Assembly (NCBI GenBank): GCA_022496805.1
Contig: CM040106.1
Coordinates: 5,518,001-5,582,000, forward strand
Reading direction: 5' to 3'
Origin: Pohlia nutans
Taxonomy: Eukaryota; Streptophyta; Bryopsida; Bryales; Mniaceae
Length of the DNA stretch: 64,000 bases
Shown: in pieces, positions 34,919 to 46,381 of the stretch
How the letters are laid out: each line of letters starts with the position of its first letter
How positions within the stretch are numbered: position 1 is the stretch's first letter
The notes under the pieces: generated by a model
Seen by the model: only the letters and a program-made list of their open reading frames with translations
Databases searched by the model: none
What the model was told of the DNA's origin: nothing
Translations under genes and position numbers: made by a program

Positions 34919-36120
34919 ACGTCGTGTCCTTCATCCACATACTCCTATCGAACAGCTTATATAGTTTGTTTAGTCAAATCGTCCAAGATCCCACTTAGAG
35001 TACAATATTTCCACCTCATGGCCCAACGACACACTTGATCTGCAGGACCTCCTCCCGAGTTTGGCCTCGATACCTTCACAGCCTCAAACGCACATTTCCC
35101 CCGCAGCATACGAGAACTCATGTCTAAGCCAGTGCTGCACCACAATCGAGTGCCATCAACAACAACCCATCAAACAACGCGACCACAACCCTTATAGACG
35201 GCGGACAAAGTACCGACTCCTCGGGAACATCGAACTGCATGACACCCCTACTCTTCTACTTGGCAGCGTCCTCCTTCCAACTTGATACTGGACAATCCGA
35301 CGGCTACTGGTGACGAGGTACTATTGACAAAAGATAAACGCGAACAGTTTCGCTCCTAGGCATTCCTTCAATCTTCGACGATTCCGGAATGACTCCAATA
35401 ACTACCGCCCAAAGATGCAACCGATCAGGAACTCTTTGCCGCCCTCGACCCGCCACCCCAACTGGACTGCACATTAGCCAAGTCTCGGTTTCAACTATCA
35501 CAATTACGCTTACGACAACTCCGACAAAACCAAGGACATGCCCCGTCCATTCAACATACAGTCGCACCACAACGGCTCCTAGGGTGTCTATACTCCGTGT
35601 ACCAACAATCTTTTGGTCCGATGACGTTTTCACATCCGCTCCAACTTCATCAGGTTCATTCCAGACCCCCTATTTGATCTTGCACATTTTGTAGCCATAC
35701 CGAACACCTGTCCATTGTATGTCCATATCACTACCCACAACCTCGACGCGTTGTGGCTTTGGTACTAACGACCCCAACCTACCGACCACTCGGCAAATCA
35801 AGCATCCCTAATCCGCCACCCGGCCTACGTACTGCTCTCACCGCTCGAAAAGCGGTATCGTACCCCGAATACAAATCCGGTAGGTGTCCTGAAATGCAAT
35901 ACCACAAATTTGAATCTGCTATTCAACTGAATGGAGAAAACCATGGTACAACTAATATTGTTCGGAGATTCACTTACGGAGAAAGAATCTAAGTGGTTTG
36001 CCTATCACAGAAAAATACATCCCACTAACACACAGCAATAGGTCTTTACCTCATTCATACGACGCTACCGCACCATCAAAATTGATGACCAAACCTACAT
36101 CTAATTCTGCACACTCAAAA
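34919..36120 (+). pseudogene. Gag N-terminal part, copy B2
   Basis: Fragments of gag are visible in shifting frames: a Pro/Thr-rich start (35389-35694) and then a better block at 35753-35992 (KSSIPNPPPGLRTAL, EYKSGRCPEM, FESAIQLNGE). That block parallels the family A gag segment EGKCAITHIHRFLNAQTSYG at 54540-54600. A final piece near 36057-36110 reads FIRRYRTIKIDDQTYI, a capsid-like helix, before the sequence stops at the A2 LTR. The next 100 or so residues of gag known from B1 are missing on both sides of the insertion. Confidence 0.6.
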
Positions 36121-36678
36121 ATTTAAGGTGGTTTTCTAGGAACCGACCTTACAAGCTAATGAGACTACTTCTTGGAATAACACTCGACCTTAGACTAGCA
36201 AGTAGAGATTCAGAGAAGTAGTAAGAGAGTTTTCAATGAAGAAGAATGCCCTGTCGACTAGGAGTAACACCAATATGCTTGCAAGTTGACTCCTGCACAA
36301 TCATAGACTACTGCTATTAGCTAGGATTCAAACACAATAAGCAATGCAAGAGCAGGACATAACACTCCTGCCACAGTAGACTAGCATACTAGAACACACA
36401 AGAAAGTTTAAGACAAAAAAGAAGTTCAACTGAGGCTGCCAGTAAAGAAGATGTACAAAATGTATAGCAACACCTCTCTTAAAGAGAGGGAAAGTACATA
36501 TAGAAGACTGGTCTGACAGTAGTGTTAGACCTGGTCGACCGGGACAGTCAGGTCGACCAGCCTGTACCTGCCTGTACCAGCCTGTACTACCGGGTATGGT
36601 CTGCCGGGTCTATACCTACCGAGTATACACTGGCCTATACTTAGCCTAAGAAAATATCCAACGAATATTCGGTTAACA
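36121..36678 (-). repeat. 3' LTR of gypsy copy A2
   Basis: It aligns end to end with 55883-56439, with roughly 7% differences by eye. The inner end is TGTTAACC (minus strand). The outer end lacks the expected TG/CA dinucleotide: ATTTAAGG stands where the partner has TGTTAAGG. A purine tract (AGAGGGAGGACAA) adjoins the inner end. Confidence 0.92.
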
Positions 36679-36926
36679 TTGTCCTCCCTCTGAGCTAAGT
36701 ACACTCCTGTGGACTTTAGTCTAGTCGGGTAGGCGAAGAGAGAAAATGGTCACAAGGAATGACAAAATTACCTGCGGTTGAGGCGTCTACGAGTAGTCGA
36801 CCCTTACTACTTTGAACTCGTCACTTGTTGATGTCGTTGGTGTCCTGGGTCATTACGGGGGAGGTGATTCGTGAAGGCATCCTTGAAAAGTCGAAGCGGA
36901 TGGACTGCTGTGGTGAAGAGAATGTG

Positions 36927-38403
36927 CACTACAAAGAAACCTGTGTCCTAATTGACGAAGTTTTGACAAAAATTTGTCAACTGCTCCGTCAATTAGGAGA
37001 CCCTCATTCGGTCACTTAGTTGACAAATTTATGTCATTTTTGCTGTCATATAGGACATAGATACACGTAGGATGCATTTTCATCGATCCTCTTCGCCACG
37101 GTGGAATTCCTAGCCACGTCAGTAGTCTACGTGTACAGTAGTTAGTTTTTGTGCACGGGTAAAAACTTCCAGTGAGTTTCATGGATTTTGTGGAAGTTTC
37201 CTAGTATATTATCATGTTTCTATTTTTGGTTGTATTGAGTAGATCCTCTCGTAGTTATTTCCTGTCCACGCTACGTGCATTATTGCATCTGTAACAATTT
37301 TGGAGAAAAAAGGAGGTTCCACATCTCGAATCTTGACACTTGTGGCGCTGAGCTAGTAGTGTAGTGACTGCCGTAACCACAATCAAAAACAATAAAAAGA
37401 AAGACAGGCCTCATCTCAGACCCGTAGATGTTCTGTATAAGTTTATGATTGAATATTTCAACCAGGTAGCTGATTATCAATTCTAATCACTTGCGGAAAC
37501 TCTACAAAATCAAAAAATAATATCCAACACAGTACTCACGTTTAAATTGTGTTGAAGACAATGGTTTCTCTTTGACGCCTCCTCATGAAGACTGAAAGCG
37601 AGCTGGGGTTCATCTGTCATAGTGCAAAATCAAAATTCTTCGAGGATTGTGCAAGGATAAATGCAAATTCTTGGGGTGATTGAAAATTCTTAGACCAATG
37701 CCGGTTGGTTTGTTTCCACAGGGTAGTAGAGTCTCCTCTCCTAGAGCTTCAAATGATGGTGTAAGAAGTGCAATTCGGAGTGAGCTCGAGCTTCAACATT
37801 CCAAACACACGAAGGCCCTTCGTGTACGGCATCAAAATCAAAGCGTTTCCTTCTGAGAAGTGGACTCACCATTGCACCCAAACGTCCGCCAAGCCCTCCG
37901 ACACGTACTACTTGCAGCGACACGCCACTCTCGGAGTAACAAAGCGTCTCTTCAAGCTTAGTACATTGCCAACAAAGCCTGAAGACGACAATCAGCCACA
38001 GCCGCAGTCGAAAGTGGTGCGGCACAGATGGTTCCTGGCTGCCTATGATCCCAAAAGCTAGTAGAAGGCCGTGGAGTGGACGTGGAAGATGACCACTTGG
38101 GGAGACGGCCAGTCGTTCGACGAAGACAACCCCTCTTGCTCCTCGGAGTAATTTTGCGTCATGGTAACCATGTACAAAAGTAGTTCCACGTATGCCTAGT
38201 ACAAAAATTATCATTAGTTCCAACCCACTTTGCGCGTCCATGCTGTAAAGTGAAGCAAGAGTTGAGAAAAAGTTGACAAGAAGTTGACTGGGAATCAAGA
38301 ATTGACCGATATGACGGGAGTGTACAAGTAAATTGTTGCACTTGTCAACTTGGACATTTCTCTGTCAAAATCTTGTCATTTCGACACCTGTTTCCTTGTA
38401 GTG
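36927..38403. mobile_element. Non-autonomous CACTA (En/Spm-type) element, 1,477 bp
   Basis: The ends are CACTACAAAGAAACCTGTGTC and, reversed, CACTACAAGGAAACAGGTGTC. A perfect 3-bp target duplication GTG flanks it (36924-36926 and 38404-38406), as is usual for CACTA transposons. Copy A1 shows the uninterrupted site near 2610. Subterminal GTTGACAA/TTGTCAAC words are repeated near both ends, the expected transposase binding repeats. No CACTA transposase is present, so it would depend on an autonomous partner. Confidence 0.93.
37768..38150 (+). pseudogene. Coding-like segment inside the CACTA element, perhaps captured
   Basis: The plus strand reads through about 97 codons to 38061 and, past a TAG, for another 30 codons to a TAA. 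It gives a balanced protein sequence with VYGIKIKAFPSEKW, THHCTQTSAKPSDTYYLQ, KVVRHRWFLAAYDPKS and WTWKMTTWGDGQSF. It is not a transposase. CACTA elements often capture host gene fragments, which would explain it. The minus strand is also open (37741-38298), so the strand is not certain. Confidence 0.4.
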
Positions 38404-40830
38404 GTGGTAGGTGAGTCGATTCAAGTGTCCACTATTGTTGGTGTGCTTGCTGTCGTCATTTGGTCCGGTCCTGGGAGCTGCTCACCCTAAACTTGCTGTG
38501 GTGGAGGTTGTCGCTCATCTCGGTGGGTGGCTGCTGCTGTGCTGGTGGTTGTTCCTGCTCCTTGTCTTGTAGTTCGTTCAATGGTGTCAGTTGTTCCTCC
38601 TTCTGCTAGTCTTTGTCCTCGTCTTCGTAGGTCGACTCGATGTCCTCCGCGGAGTCAACTTCACTCACCTTGACATCGGTAGTCACCGCTTCGTTGTCAT
38701 CGATTGACTGGTTCTCCCAGAGTGAATGGTTGGGTTCGCGTTGGCTCGTATCTTGTTCATCTTCTTCGTTGACTGGTGGAATCTCGAAGTCGGGGTGGTC
38801 GAGATGGAATTGGTTGAGTTGCCGGCAGTATAGGTTGAGCTTGTTGCGGTCGGTGCTGAGGGTGTGGAGGAGAATCTTGATTTGGTTTCTCGCCTTCACA
38901 CAGAGACGGTACTTGCGCGCTCGAAGTTTGTAGAGGATTAGCACTCTCGCTATGAAATGTCGAGCCCTCTCCTTGTTGTCCTTCATCAACTATTCTAGTT
39001 GGTTGTTGGAGTCGACTACCTCTACTCGAGCTTGCTGAAGACTGAGCTGGGCCGCTGCTGCCTCAGCTCGTACCGTCTCGAGTTGATTGCGGGCGACCAC
39101 GAGCTCCCTCTGTTGACTCTGCGCCTCCTGACTGCCGGCTTTGAGATCAACCATCAGCTTTGCTACGGTGGGTTCACTTACGCTCTTCTTGTAGGTGATG
39201 TTGGCAAGTGTGGTGCGCATGTTCGCTACCTCGGTATCCTTGCGTTCGATGATGCCATTGAGGGTGTCAACTTGCAGTTTGTAAACCAAACAGTCGCAGG
39301 CAAGTCGATTGCACTCCATTCCGAAGCGATCAAGCTCGACCAAGAGGGTTTCTTTCGATCGAATAGTCTCTAATAAAAGACTGTCGACTCTGGAGCCGTC
39401 ATCTTCGAGTCGAGTAACTGCCCCTCGTAAGTTGCTCATTCAATTGTTGCAGATCGTGGACAACGTTAGGTGGAGGTCGATTGACCACGAGTGACGTCTG
39501 GGGTCGGAGCTGTGGTGATACGGGCGGTGGCTGGCAAAATTATGTAGACAGCACCGAGTTATAGATCGCTTTGAGGTTGTGTGGCTCGAAGTCGGCCAAT
39601 GATGGTGGAGAGGTATTGGGAAAGGGAGCTCCACCTTGGGTCAAAACTCGCGGCAGTGGAGTCAACTCAGCATTGCTATTAGATGAAGTCAGATCGACTT
39701 GCAGAGGTGCAAGGGCGCCTAATGGGACGAGGCGACCACGCTTGCCTAGCGGCGGTGTCTAATTTCGCACCTGCTTGCGTTGTGCGCGTATCTCCCATCG
39801 AGTCGAGGTCGGTTGAGTCTAAGGTGAGAGGGTGTCGATCGCGGGCGTTGTCGTGCCGGGAGCGACTTGCTATTCTAGGGGCTGGGCAGTCGAGGTTTCG
39901 CCCTGGTCGACCTGTGAGGGAGGCGTGATGGGGGCCTTCGACCCTCGGTCGGATCTAAGTCCGCCTGGGCTAGTATGTAGTTGGGTCCGCGAGAGTTGTT
40001 TACAAAGTTCTTTGACTGACGACGTCAGTCGTTTGTGCTGTGCTGGGCGACCGTAAGGTTTCCATACTCTTGCTCAGTGCATGGAAAATGAGAGTCAAGG
40101 AGTAAGTCCTGTACCTCAGACAAAGGGCAAATCGTGGTCTTCTAGGTCTACATCGTCTTGATGTCAATGGCATTCGAGTTGAACATCCATGTCGCCTAAT
40201 CCCATTGCATGTCCCAGTCGATAAGGGACTCAACCATGCATAGGACGTCGAACATTTTGGTGCTGATGTAGGTCGTCTTGCGTATGAACCAGAGGCCTTG
40301 AATGAACGTTGTCAGTCGCTGGTGATATTTGGGTTTGCAGTGGGAGATGCTGAAACCTTCGGCAGTCTAGCCAGCGGCTGTATACTCCTCTAGTCGACGG
40401 GGTGGGTAGTCCTCAGGCGGAATCGGTTCCATAGAGATGCCGAATGGGAGCTTCAGCACTTGGTGGACGACAATCGGGTGAATGGTGACCAGTTGAGTTT
40501 GTACCGGGGTTTCAATCTTCTTGGTTTTGGTGTCAACGACCGCGGCGCTAACGAACTCCTCGATCAGCTCCATGCGTGGTGCGCGTCAGGGGTTGTCCCA
40601 GTCCTGTGCCTTGTACTGTGAGACGCTAATCAACTTGGGCCTTGGTTAGGTTTAGGATCGCGTACTCCCGCCATTCGCAAACCAGGCGCATCGACTCAAA
40701 AGCTAGGGTTTTGTAGAGCCCTTGCTTTGTGCGAATTGGAATCTTGTAAGTAGGTGGTGCGGACAACCACAGACAACGCGGACCGCAGTCGGTCGACTTG
40801 CTTTTAGCCATGGATTGGTCGGCCAGGAAT

Positions 40831-40853
40831 CTGTATACAAAAAAACAAGAAAA
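40831..40853 (-). promoter_or_regulatory. Candidate 3' splice site before accessory ORF, copy A2
   Basis: On the minus strand TTTTCTTGTTTTTTTGTATACAG precedes the accessory ATG (40811) by about 20 bases, as in copy A1. A T-rich tract plus CAG is a strong acceptor context. Confidence 0.5.
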
Positions 40854-41183
40854 CGGCGGTGCTGTCCTCAAAGTCGCCTCGCGCTCTGTCGGCTGTAGTG
40901 ATGATGTTTGCGGTCGTTTACTACTGTGCCGACCCTTGTCTACTACTTGCACAGTCGGGCAACGAGCTCTCTTGACTACTCTACGCTGTCCTTCTACTTG
41001 CGACTTCCTAAAATGCTTGCTAAGGATGCACAAGGCGGAGGCCGCGGCATAGCGGTTGTGGGGAGGAGAAAGCAGGGAAAATGGTGAAGATGCAAGAGGG
41101 GGAAGAAGGGGCGCGGCCATAGTGCTAAATACCTGCCCTCTGGATTCTGAATTCAAAATGGATGGGACAGTTCAGAGCGGTGC

Positions 41184-41193
41184 CCATAAATAT
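41184..41193 (-). promoter_or_regulatory. TATA-like motif between pol and accessory ORF, copy A2
   Basis: ATATTTATGG on the minus strand lies about 65 bases before the first accessory ATG, a normal plant promoter distance. Family B has TATTTA in the same spacer. Confidence 0.35.
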
Positions 41194-41373
41194 GGCGGCG
41201 GTTTTAAGGTTTGACCGGTCAAGTGGACCAGTCGGGTTGACTAGTCGAGTCGACCGACTGTGACTAGGGCTACATGAATCGGCTTCTATCAGCTTGGTTC
41301 ATCTTCGTTCTGTTCTAGTGTTGACCGGATCTCTGATTTATTAGTGAGTGGACTAGACAAATCTATAGGGGGG

Positions 41374-42658
41374 TTATCGTCTAGGATTCGGTAGGGTTTG
41401 AGTTTGTTGACATTGACAACTACCGGGTTGAAGTCGAAGTGCTGAAGGCTGACTAGGAAGACATTGTTGGTGCGAAGGGCAAACTGTACGGGTCATACGG
41501 GCCAAACCATTTGCTACGAAGTTTACCGATATGGACATTTGTACCTTTCGGGTGCCATAGGACATAGTCGCCTACGTTGTATAGAGTCGACTGGCCTTGA
41601 GTCTCAGCCCACTGTGCTTGGTTCCACTGCTCTTCGCCATGTTGGGTGGTTGTTGCCAGTCGGGTCTTGTCTAATTTCTCGAGGTCGAATACGCGGGCTA
41701 CTAGTACTAATCGGGGAGTCAACTCGTTAGTCGTTGTCTACTGTTCGATCAGAATGATATACTGGAAAGACATGAATGGTGTCAAACCATAAACTAATTG
41801 GAATGGGGTGTGACCCGTGACGACCTTGTATGCTGTCCAAGAGAACCGTGAGGAGCTGTAAGTCCCAATCGGTCTGATTCTCGTTGACTACTATTTGTAG
41901 CATCCTGACTATGACCTTGTTGGTCGACTCTGCTTGGCCGTTGCCTTGCGGGTAGCATGTCGTGGAAGTTGTATGCCGGAGTAAAAAAATGCTCAGTGAG
42001 AGTGTGGACCGTGCTATTGATGAAATGGCCACCTTGGTCGCTTACTAGGTGGAGTGGCATCCAAACCTTGTGAGGATTTCCTCGTAAAAAAACTGAACGG
42101 TGTCCCTGGCAATGTTTCCTCGAAGAGCTCTAGCCTCGACCGATTTGGTGGCATAGTCGATAGCCACCAAAATGTATCGACAGGCTATATGTCGGGTCTT
42201 CTTCACCGGGCCGATAATGTCGAGTTCCCATTTCATGAAAGGTTTGAAGGGGAGTTGAGTGACGAGCTAGGAGGAGACTGTCTTGGATCGGCCTTCTGTA
42301 ATCTTGCACGACTCGCAGTACCAAACAATATATCGGTGCAGAGTCGGCCACCAATAGCCTGCGTGTAGTGTTTTTTCCAGAGTGATATCGTGAGAAAAAT
42401 GGCCTCTACCAATGCCTTTGTATAATTTTGGAGGATTTTGGTAGGCAGGCATTCCGTTAGGAATTGTCGTAGTTGGTAGCCCTTGCCGAGTTGGTAAAGA
42501 TGGCCGTCAAGCACTTAGTATGGAATGGCCTTATGAGCTAGTCGCTTGCGAGCCTCTTCAGTCATGTTGGCCGGAAAGGTCCTGCTAGTCCGGTACTCGA
42601 CTTTTGGGTGTAGCCCGTCGGGCTCATTACTAAACAGCTGCGCGTCGACTGCCTGATC
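41374..42658 (-). pseudogene. Integrase, copy A2
   Basis: From 42658 the minus strand encodes the RNase H-integrase linker (DAQLFS, FPANMTEEARKRLAHKAIPY), the zinc-binding region (HAGYWWPTLHRYIV, then CESC), and pieces of the catalytic core in several frames (WELDIIGPVKKTRHIACRYILVAIDYATK at 42236 reads well). It ends with GHTPFQLVYGLTPFM and a GPY/F module (LWHPKGTNVHIGKLRSKWFGPY, 41500). Stops and frameshifts are frequent in the core. The first codons continue directly from the RNase H on the far side of the 8.46-kb transposon. Confidence 0.85.
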
Positions 42659-42678
42659 AGGTGGGCAATTGCAAGCTA
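42659..42678 (+). repeat. Left TSD and TIR of the 8.46-kb transposon
   Basis: AGGT (TSD, 42659-42662) is followed by GGGCAATTGCAAGCTA. The inner part contains the palindrome GCAATTGC. Motifs AGTCCA and GTCCATAG follow within 45 bp. Confidence 0.92.
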
Positions 42679-43036
42679 AGGTTGACCAAAGTGGGCAGTA
42701 GTCCATGTCCATAGTGTCCACGTGTCAATGCTCACCTGGCTATGCTTACCTGGCGCGGTTTTAGGGGCTCGGCGTTTGCTGGAATTAGAAGGCCGGACGG
42801 ATGGACGCAAACCCGATCGTGTGGCTCGGAGGTCGATCGCCCTTTCTTCTTCCTTATCTGGTTAGGGATTAGGGTTAGTCTCTGAAGCACCCTCGCGCTG
42901 TGATTAGACACGGATTACGGAGTTTTGATTGAGCTTGCACGGCGTTGTTTTGATGCTTAATGTACTGCTACACGGCTCGCACGGCGTTGTTATAAGGGTT
43001 TAGGTTTTAATTGCTCGTTTGCACTGATTAGTGAAG

Positions 43037-44575
43037 ATGGCACAAGGTACAGGCACTCAATCACCCAGTGAGGCTAGAAGAGTGAGAGTAAAGTTAGAAG
43101 GCGAGAGACTACCGTTGTCTACACGCGTTAGTGGTTATGTTGCTCCTGTTTATGCGAAGGCCCCATATTTGTTTTCATTGAGGAAAGATAGGGGATACAC
43201 GCGGAAGGAGTTCCACGAGAAGTACGGTTGAGAGCTCTTTGGCTTGTCGCTAAAGCAGCTAAAATGTCCCGATGATTGCACAGAGGACGAGCTTATAGAT
43301 TATTTTGGACCGATTATTAACAAAAATGGTTTCCGGTACATGGGTGTAGAAGATGTTGATTTGATTACAAAGATAGAGCTCAGATGGATGCAAATGCACC
43401 AGAAGTCGCAGATGCTAGCCACTAGGTCGATTACAACGGGTATGGCGAGAGGAATATATTGTGAGGCAAAAAAGGATCGGAAGGTGAACTGGGCGGCATA
43501 TGCGGAGTGGACCAACGCAGAGCAGTGGAGGCGAAGGATGAGGATCAAGAGGCCTGGAAAGGGAAAAGGGGAGGACAGTTCCACGTTTTCTAACAATGAA
43601 GACCTCACGGAGATTGACAACTACGGATCTACACAGTCGAAGGGGAGTATGCAAAATGGCGGATTAGGGTTTAGGCGGGATTTGGCCGGGGTTGAGGTTT
43701 TTGCTTGTTTGGGTGGGGTTCCTGAAGTGACAGAGATCTGGAAGAGTTTTCAGAGGTACGCCCTAGATGAGCTTGCAAAAGTGGAGAGCAGATTGTCGTT
43801 GGGTTTGAAAGCAAAGGAGGAGTACACATTGGCAGAGGTGCGAGCAAGATCCCACAAGGACTTTGTGTACAATCGGCTTGCCTCAACTCGAGAGAAAATG
43901 GAGAAGTTACACGCTGAAATTCAGCAAGAGCGGGAGCGCATTGAAGCTGCTGGGAGCAATGGTGATGGTGAGGAGGACGCTCAGATCGAGGTGATGAGTT
44001 GTAGATTGCGAGCATAAGAATTTCTAGTAAGCAACTTTGAGGGCATGGCTGATGAGGGAGATGCTGAGTTAAAGAAGGTCATTAAAGGTGAGGAGGGTAT
44101 TGTTGCTAGGGTGGCTGAACTGCAGATTGCTTCCAAGATGGCCAAACGCTTAGGTTAAGCTTTGGAGGTTATCCTCACTAGGTTAGATTCAGGGGCATGA
44201 TTGTTTAGATCCATAGCCCCACAACCATTTAAGCATAGTAAGCCAGATGAGAAGGAATGGGTTATGCTAGAGAAGTGTTCTTTCTGTGGATTAGGGTTTG
44301 AGCCAGTATGGGATGTGAGACTTGCATCTTGCAAACACGGCTACCACGAGTGGTGTTGCAGGTTTCACTTTGAGAATTCAACCAAGTGTATTGAGGAGGG
44401 CTGCGATGAAGAGATGCACGAGGGGTGGTGGAGTGCAGTTGGTTTGGTAAAGCCAAGCACTCCTGCACGTGTTTTCTCAACTCCAAGGGCGATCAAAAAG
44501 CTTCCAGATTCACCACTAGGTTCTCTTTACTTTCCCATCTCTAAATTTCACATCTCCATTGCTTTGAGCTTTTAG
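43037..44575 (+). pseudogene. Passenger gene 1: coiled-coil protein with RING-like C-terminus
   Basis: One frame runs from ATG 43037 to the stop at 44573-44575 without any frameshift but with four stops: TGA 43229, TAA 44015, TAA 44156, TGA 44198. The N-terminal part (SPSEARRVRVKLEGERLP, RKDRGYTRKEFHEKYG) and the middle (WAAYAEWTNAEQWRRRMRIKRPGKGKG) are basic. A charged coiled coil follows (43740-43960; EKMEKLHAEIQQERERIE). The C-terminal Cys/His domain at 44270-44420 has CSFCG, SCKHGYHEWC, then KCIEEGC, spaced like a RING-type zinc finger. It lies inside the transposon, divergent from the transposase. RING-like proteins often act in ubiquitin transfer or protein binding; a role in transposition is speculation. 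Confidence 0.65.
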
Positions 44576-45249
44576 TCTATGTTAATGGACTCTTGGATTT
44601 AAGTTTAGAGAGAATTAAAAACTGAAAGTCCACTCCAATATTCTAAAGTATATATTATTTTTCATCAACCTCGTGATACTGAAGTCCATGAGGACCATGT
44701 AAATGTACAAAGAAGTGATCAATTGTGAGTAGTCTCCTACCACCAGTCCATATTTGTGGCGTCATAGTGATGCAGGAGTGCTAGAAGGTCATGTCGTACA
44801 TAGAAGAGGCTGTAGTTAGTTTTGGCCTTACCAATACTCCATACTTGTGGCGTCTTAGTGATGCAAGATTGTGAGCTACAGAAAGTAACATCTTGCAAGG
44901 AAAGTAACATGAAGGCAGATTGTAAGCTACAGATTGTGGGATATGCGAAACAGCTACTGCTTAGAAACTAATGTGCTGAAGAAACATACAATGGGATCCC
45001 TCACAGGAAGGCATGCCTCAGAGAATGAGCCAGCTCTACTGCACACAATATAGAGCTTATAGAAAGAAACATATGCATGCTAAACTAGCACAATATGACA
45101 AAGGAAAATAGTAGCAAAAGTGTATGTATTTCAAAACAAAATATACATATAGTTTTCAGAATTCACATGATTCCAACATCACGGAAGCTCTATCTACATA
45201 TCGATATATATCCTCAAAACCTGCACAAACTACGAAACCTCAATTTACC
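44576..45249. other. Non-coding spacer inside the transposon
   Basis: No gene is seen. Several AGTCCA/TGGACT motifs occur near 44587-44745. This is the space between the convergent 3' ends of passenger genes 1 and 2. Confidence 0.5.
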
Positions 45250-45837
45250 TTATCGATCACGCAGTGAGGGGGTGACCCAAAGAAGTTCCATTGAACGCCA
45301 ATCAGCTCCCTTAGATACGCGAGCCTCAACACCCCAGCCACCTTGAAGCTCTCCTCGCAGCGCGTCCAACTCCACATCGGACAACTCCGACATGGGTGCC
45401 GTGCGGAGACGAATGCGCATCGGGGTAGAAAGCTCCCACAATTTGTATAGCAATGTACAATTGCGATCAAACTTGTCAACAACAAAGTCATCAGCAGACA
45501 TACGGCGGGGGCGAATCTCCCAAAGGCGGTCAAACTGCGCCAAACGCAACGCCGCATACTCGGTTTGGGAGGTCACTATATCTTTCCATTCTTTGCAAGT
45601 TGCACCTGCAAAATGAATGGAACGCAGATGTGTAGCGCGGTTCACGCCGACATGCGCCCACGGATCTGCATTTGCCCTCATGTGCTGCGCCAACACCGGA
45701 AGGAAGTGGCTGAATGAGATCACCTCAACTGATTTGGACATGACCTCAGAGAATTTGGTCAAGTCCGGAGACTCCTTCCCATCTGTGTGCTGCCTGGCCC
45801 CCATTGGTGCGCACCTCCTCTGCATATACTTAAACAA
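45250..45837 (-). CDS. Passenger gene 2: hypothetical protein, 195 aa, intact
   Basis: This is the only uninterrupted passenger frame: ATG at 45837 and stop at 45250. The protein is soluble with no membrane segment. A helical N-terminal part reads SFSHFLPVLAQHMRAN and HLRSIHFAGATCKEWKDIV; the CKEWKDIV end weakly recalls the close of an F-box helix (C..W..I), but the family is not established. A central SADDFVVDKFDRNCTLLYKLWELSTPMRIRL block follows, and the C-terminus is acidic then mixed. It lies in the same orientation as the transposase and about 540 bp downstream of it. Its openness contrasts with its nonsense-riddled neighbours and may reflect chance, selection or a younger state. Confidence 0.55.
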   Translation of the reverse strand: MFKYMQRRCAPMGARQHTDGKESPDLTKFSEVMSKSVEVISFSHFLPVLAQHMRANADPWAHVGVNRATHLRSIHFAGATCKEWKDIVTSQTEYAALRLAQFDRLWEIRPRRMSADDFVVDKFDRNCTLLYKLWELSTPMRIRLRTAPMSELSDVELDALRGELQGGWGVEARVSKGADWRSMELLWVTPSLRDR

Positions 45838-46381
45838 CTGAGCTAGTGAGAAACTGAGAGCTCAAAGAAGCAGCAATTACAAGAAAGGTGTTGGGCAGGA
45901 TTCTAAGACAACAGCAGATAATGGAGTAGGAAAACATAACACCATGGGAAGACAATAAGATGGTGGACCAGCTTAGAAGATGGTCTGCTTATATACATTC
46001 AACATGTGGGAGAGAGGTCCTAGATTAGGTCGGCTAAAAATCTAGATTAATTTTAATCTAATGATTAGGATTAGGATTGAGCTTACTTGGCATCACCACA
46101 ACACATGTGGAGAAGCATGTGGCCATTAATTCAGCAGAAGGAGTACTTTCAGCCTAGATATGTACTTCAGATATCTATATGATGGCAATGATGCATGTCA
46201 AATGGACTTTCACACAAATGGCAACAAGGCTGAATATGGACTAACCTTGATACTTGCAGGTATATCAATCATGATAATCGTATGTGATCACATACTGAAC
46301 ATGCACTGAAGCATGCACAAACCTCCTTAAATGCACACAAGATTTGCAGCAACAAAGTACAACATACAAGATTTGCAGCAT
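45838..46381. other. Spacer between transposase and passenger gene 2
   Basis: AT-rich with no gene recognised; contains scattered TGGACT words. It may hold the promoter of passenger gene 2 on the minus strand. Confidence 0.4.

Larger units (their letters stand above)
36700..41156 (-). pseudogene. Accessory ORF of gypsy family A (copy A2), broken
   Basis: The minus-strand frame from an ATG near 41119 encodes a basic N-terminal part (RRVVKRARCPTV, HSSKRPQTSS). It passes a pyrimidine tract with TATACAG (40831) and reaches the ATG at 40811 (AKSKSTDCG). The conserved domain follows with breaks (40700-40370). The coiled coil (39439-38990) is long and regular, with heptad Leu/Val spacing (LLLETIRSKETLLVELDRF, then VANMRTTLANI). 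One TAG separates it from a second helical block and an acidic tail (38989-38606). The far C-terminus is interrupted by the CACTA element at 36927-38403. It is collinear with copy A1. Confidence 0.75.

Noticed and set aside
37741..38298. 185-codon minus-strand gene in the CACTA element
   Set aside because: Its composition (Val/Leu/Gly-rich, low Lys) looks like the antisense of the better plus-strand frame at 37768-38150. Strand remains uncertain, so I did not list it separately.
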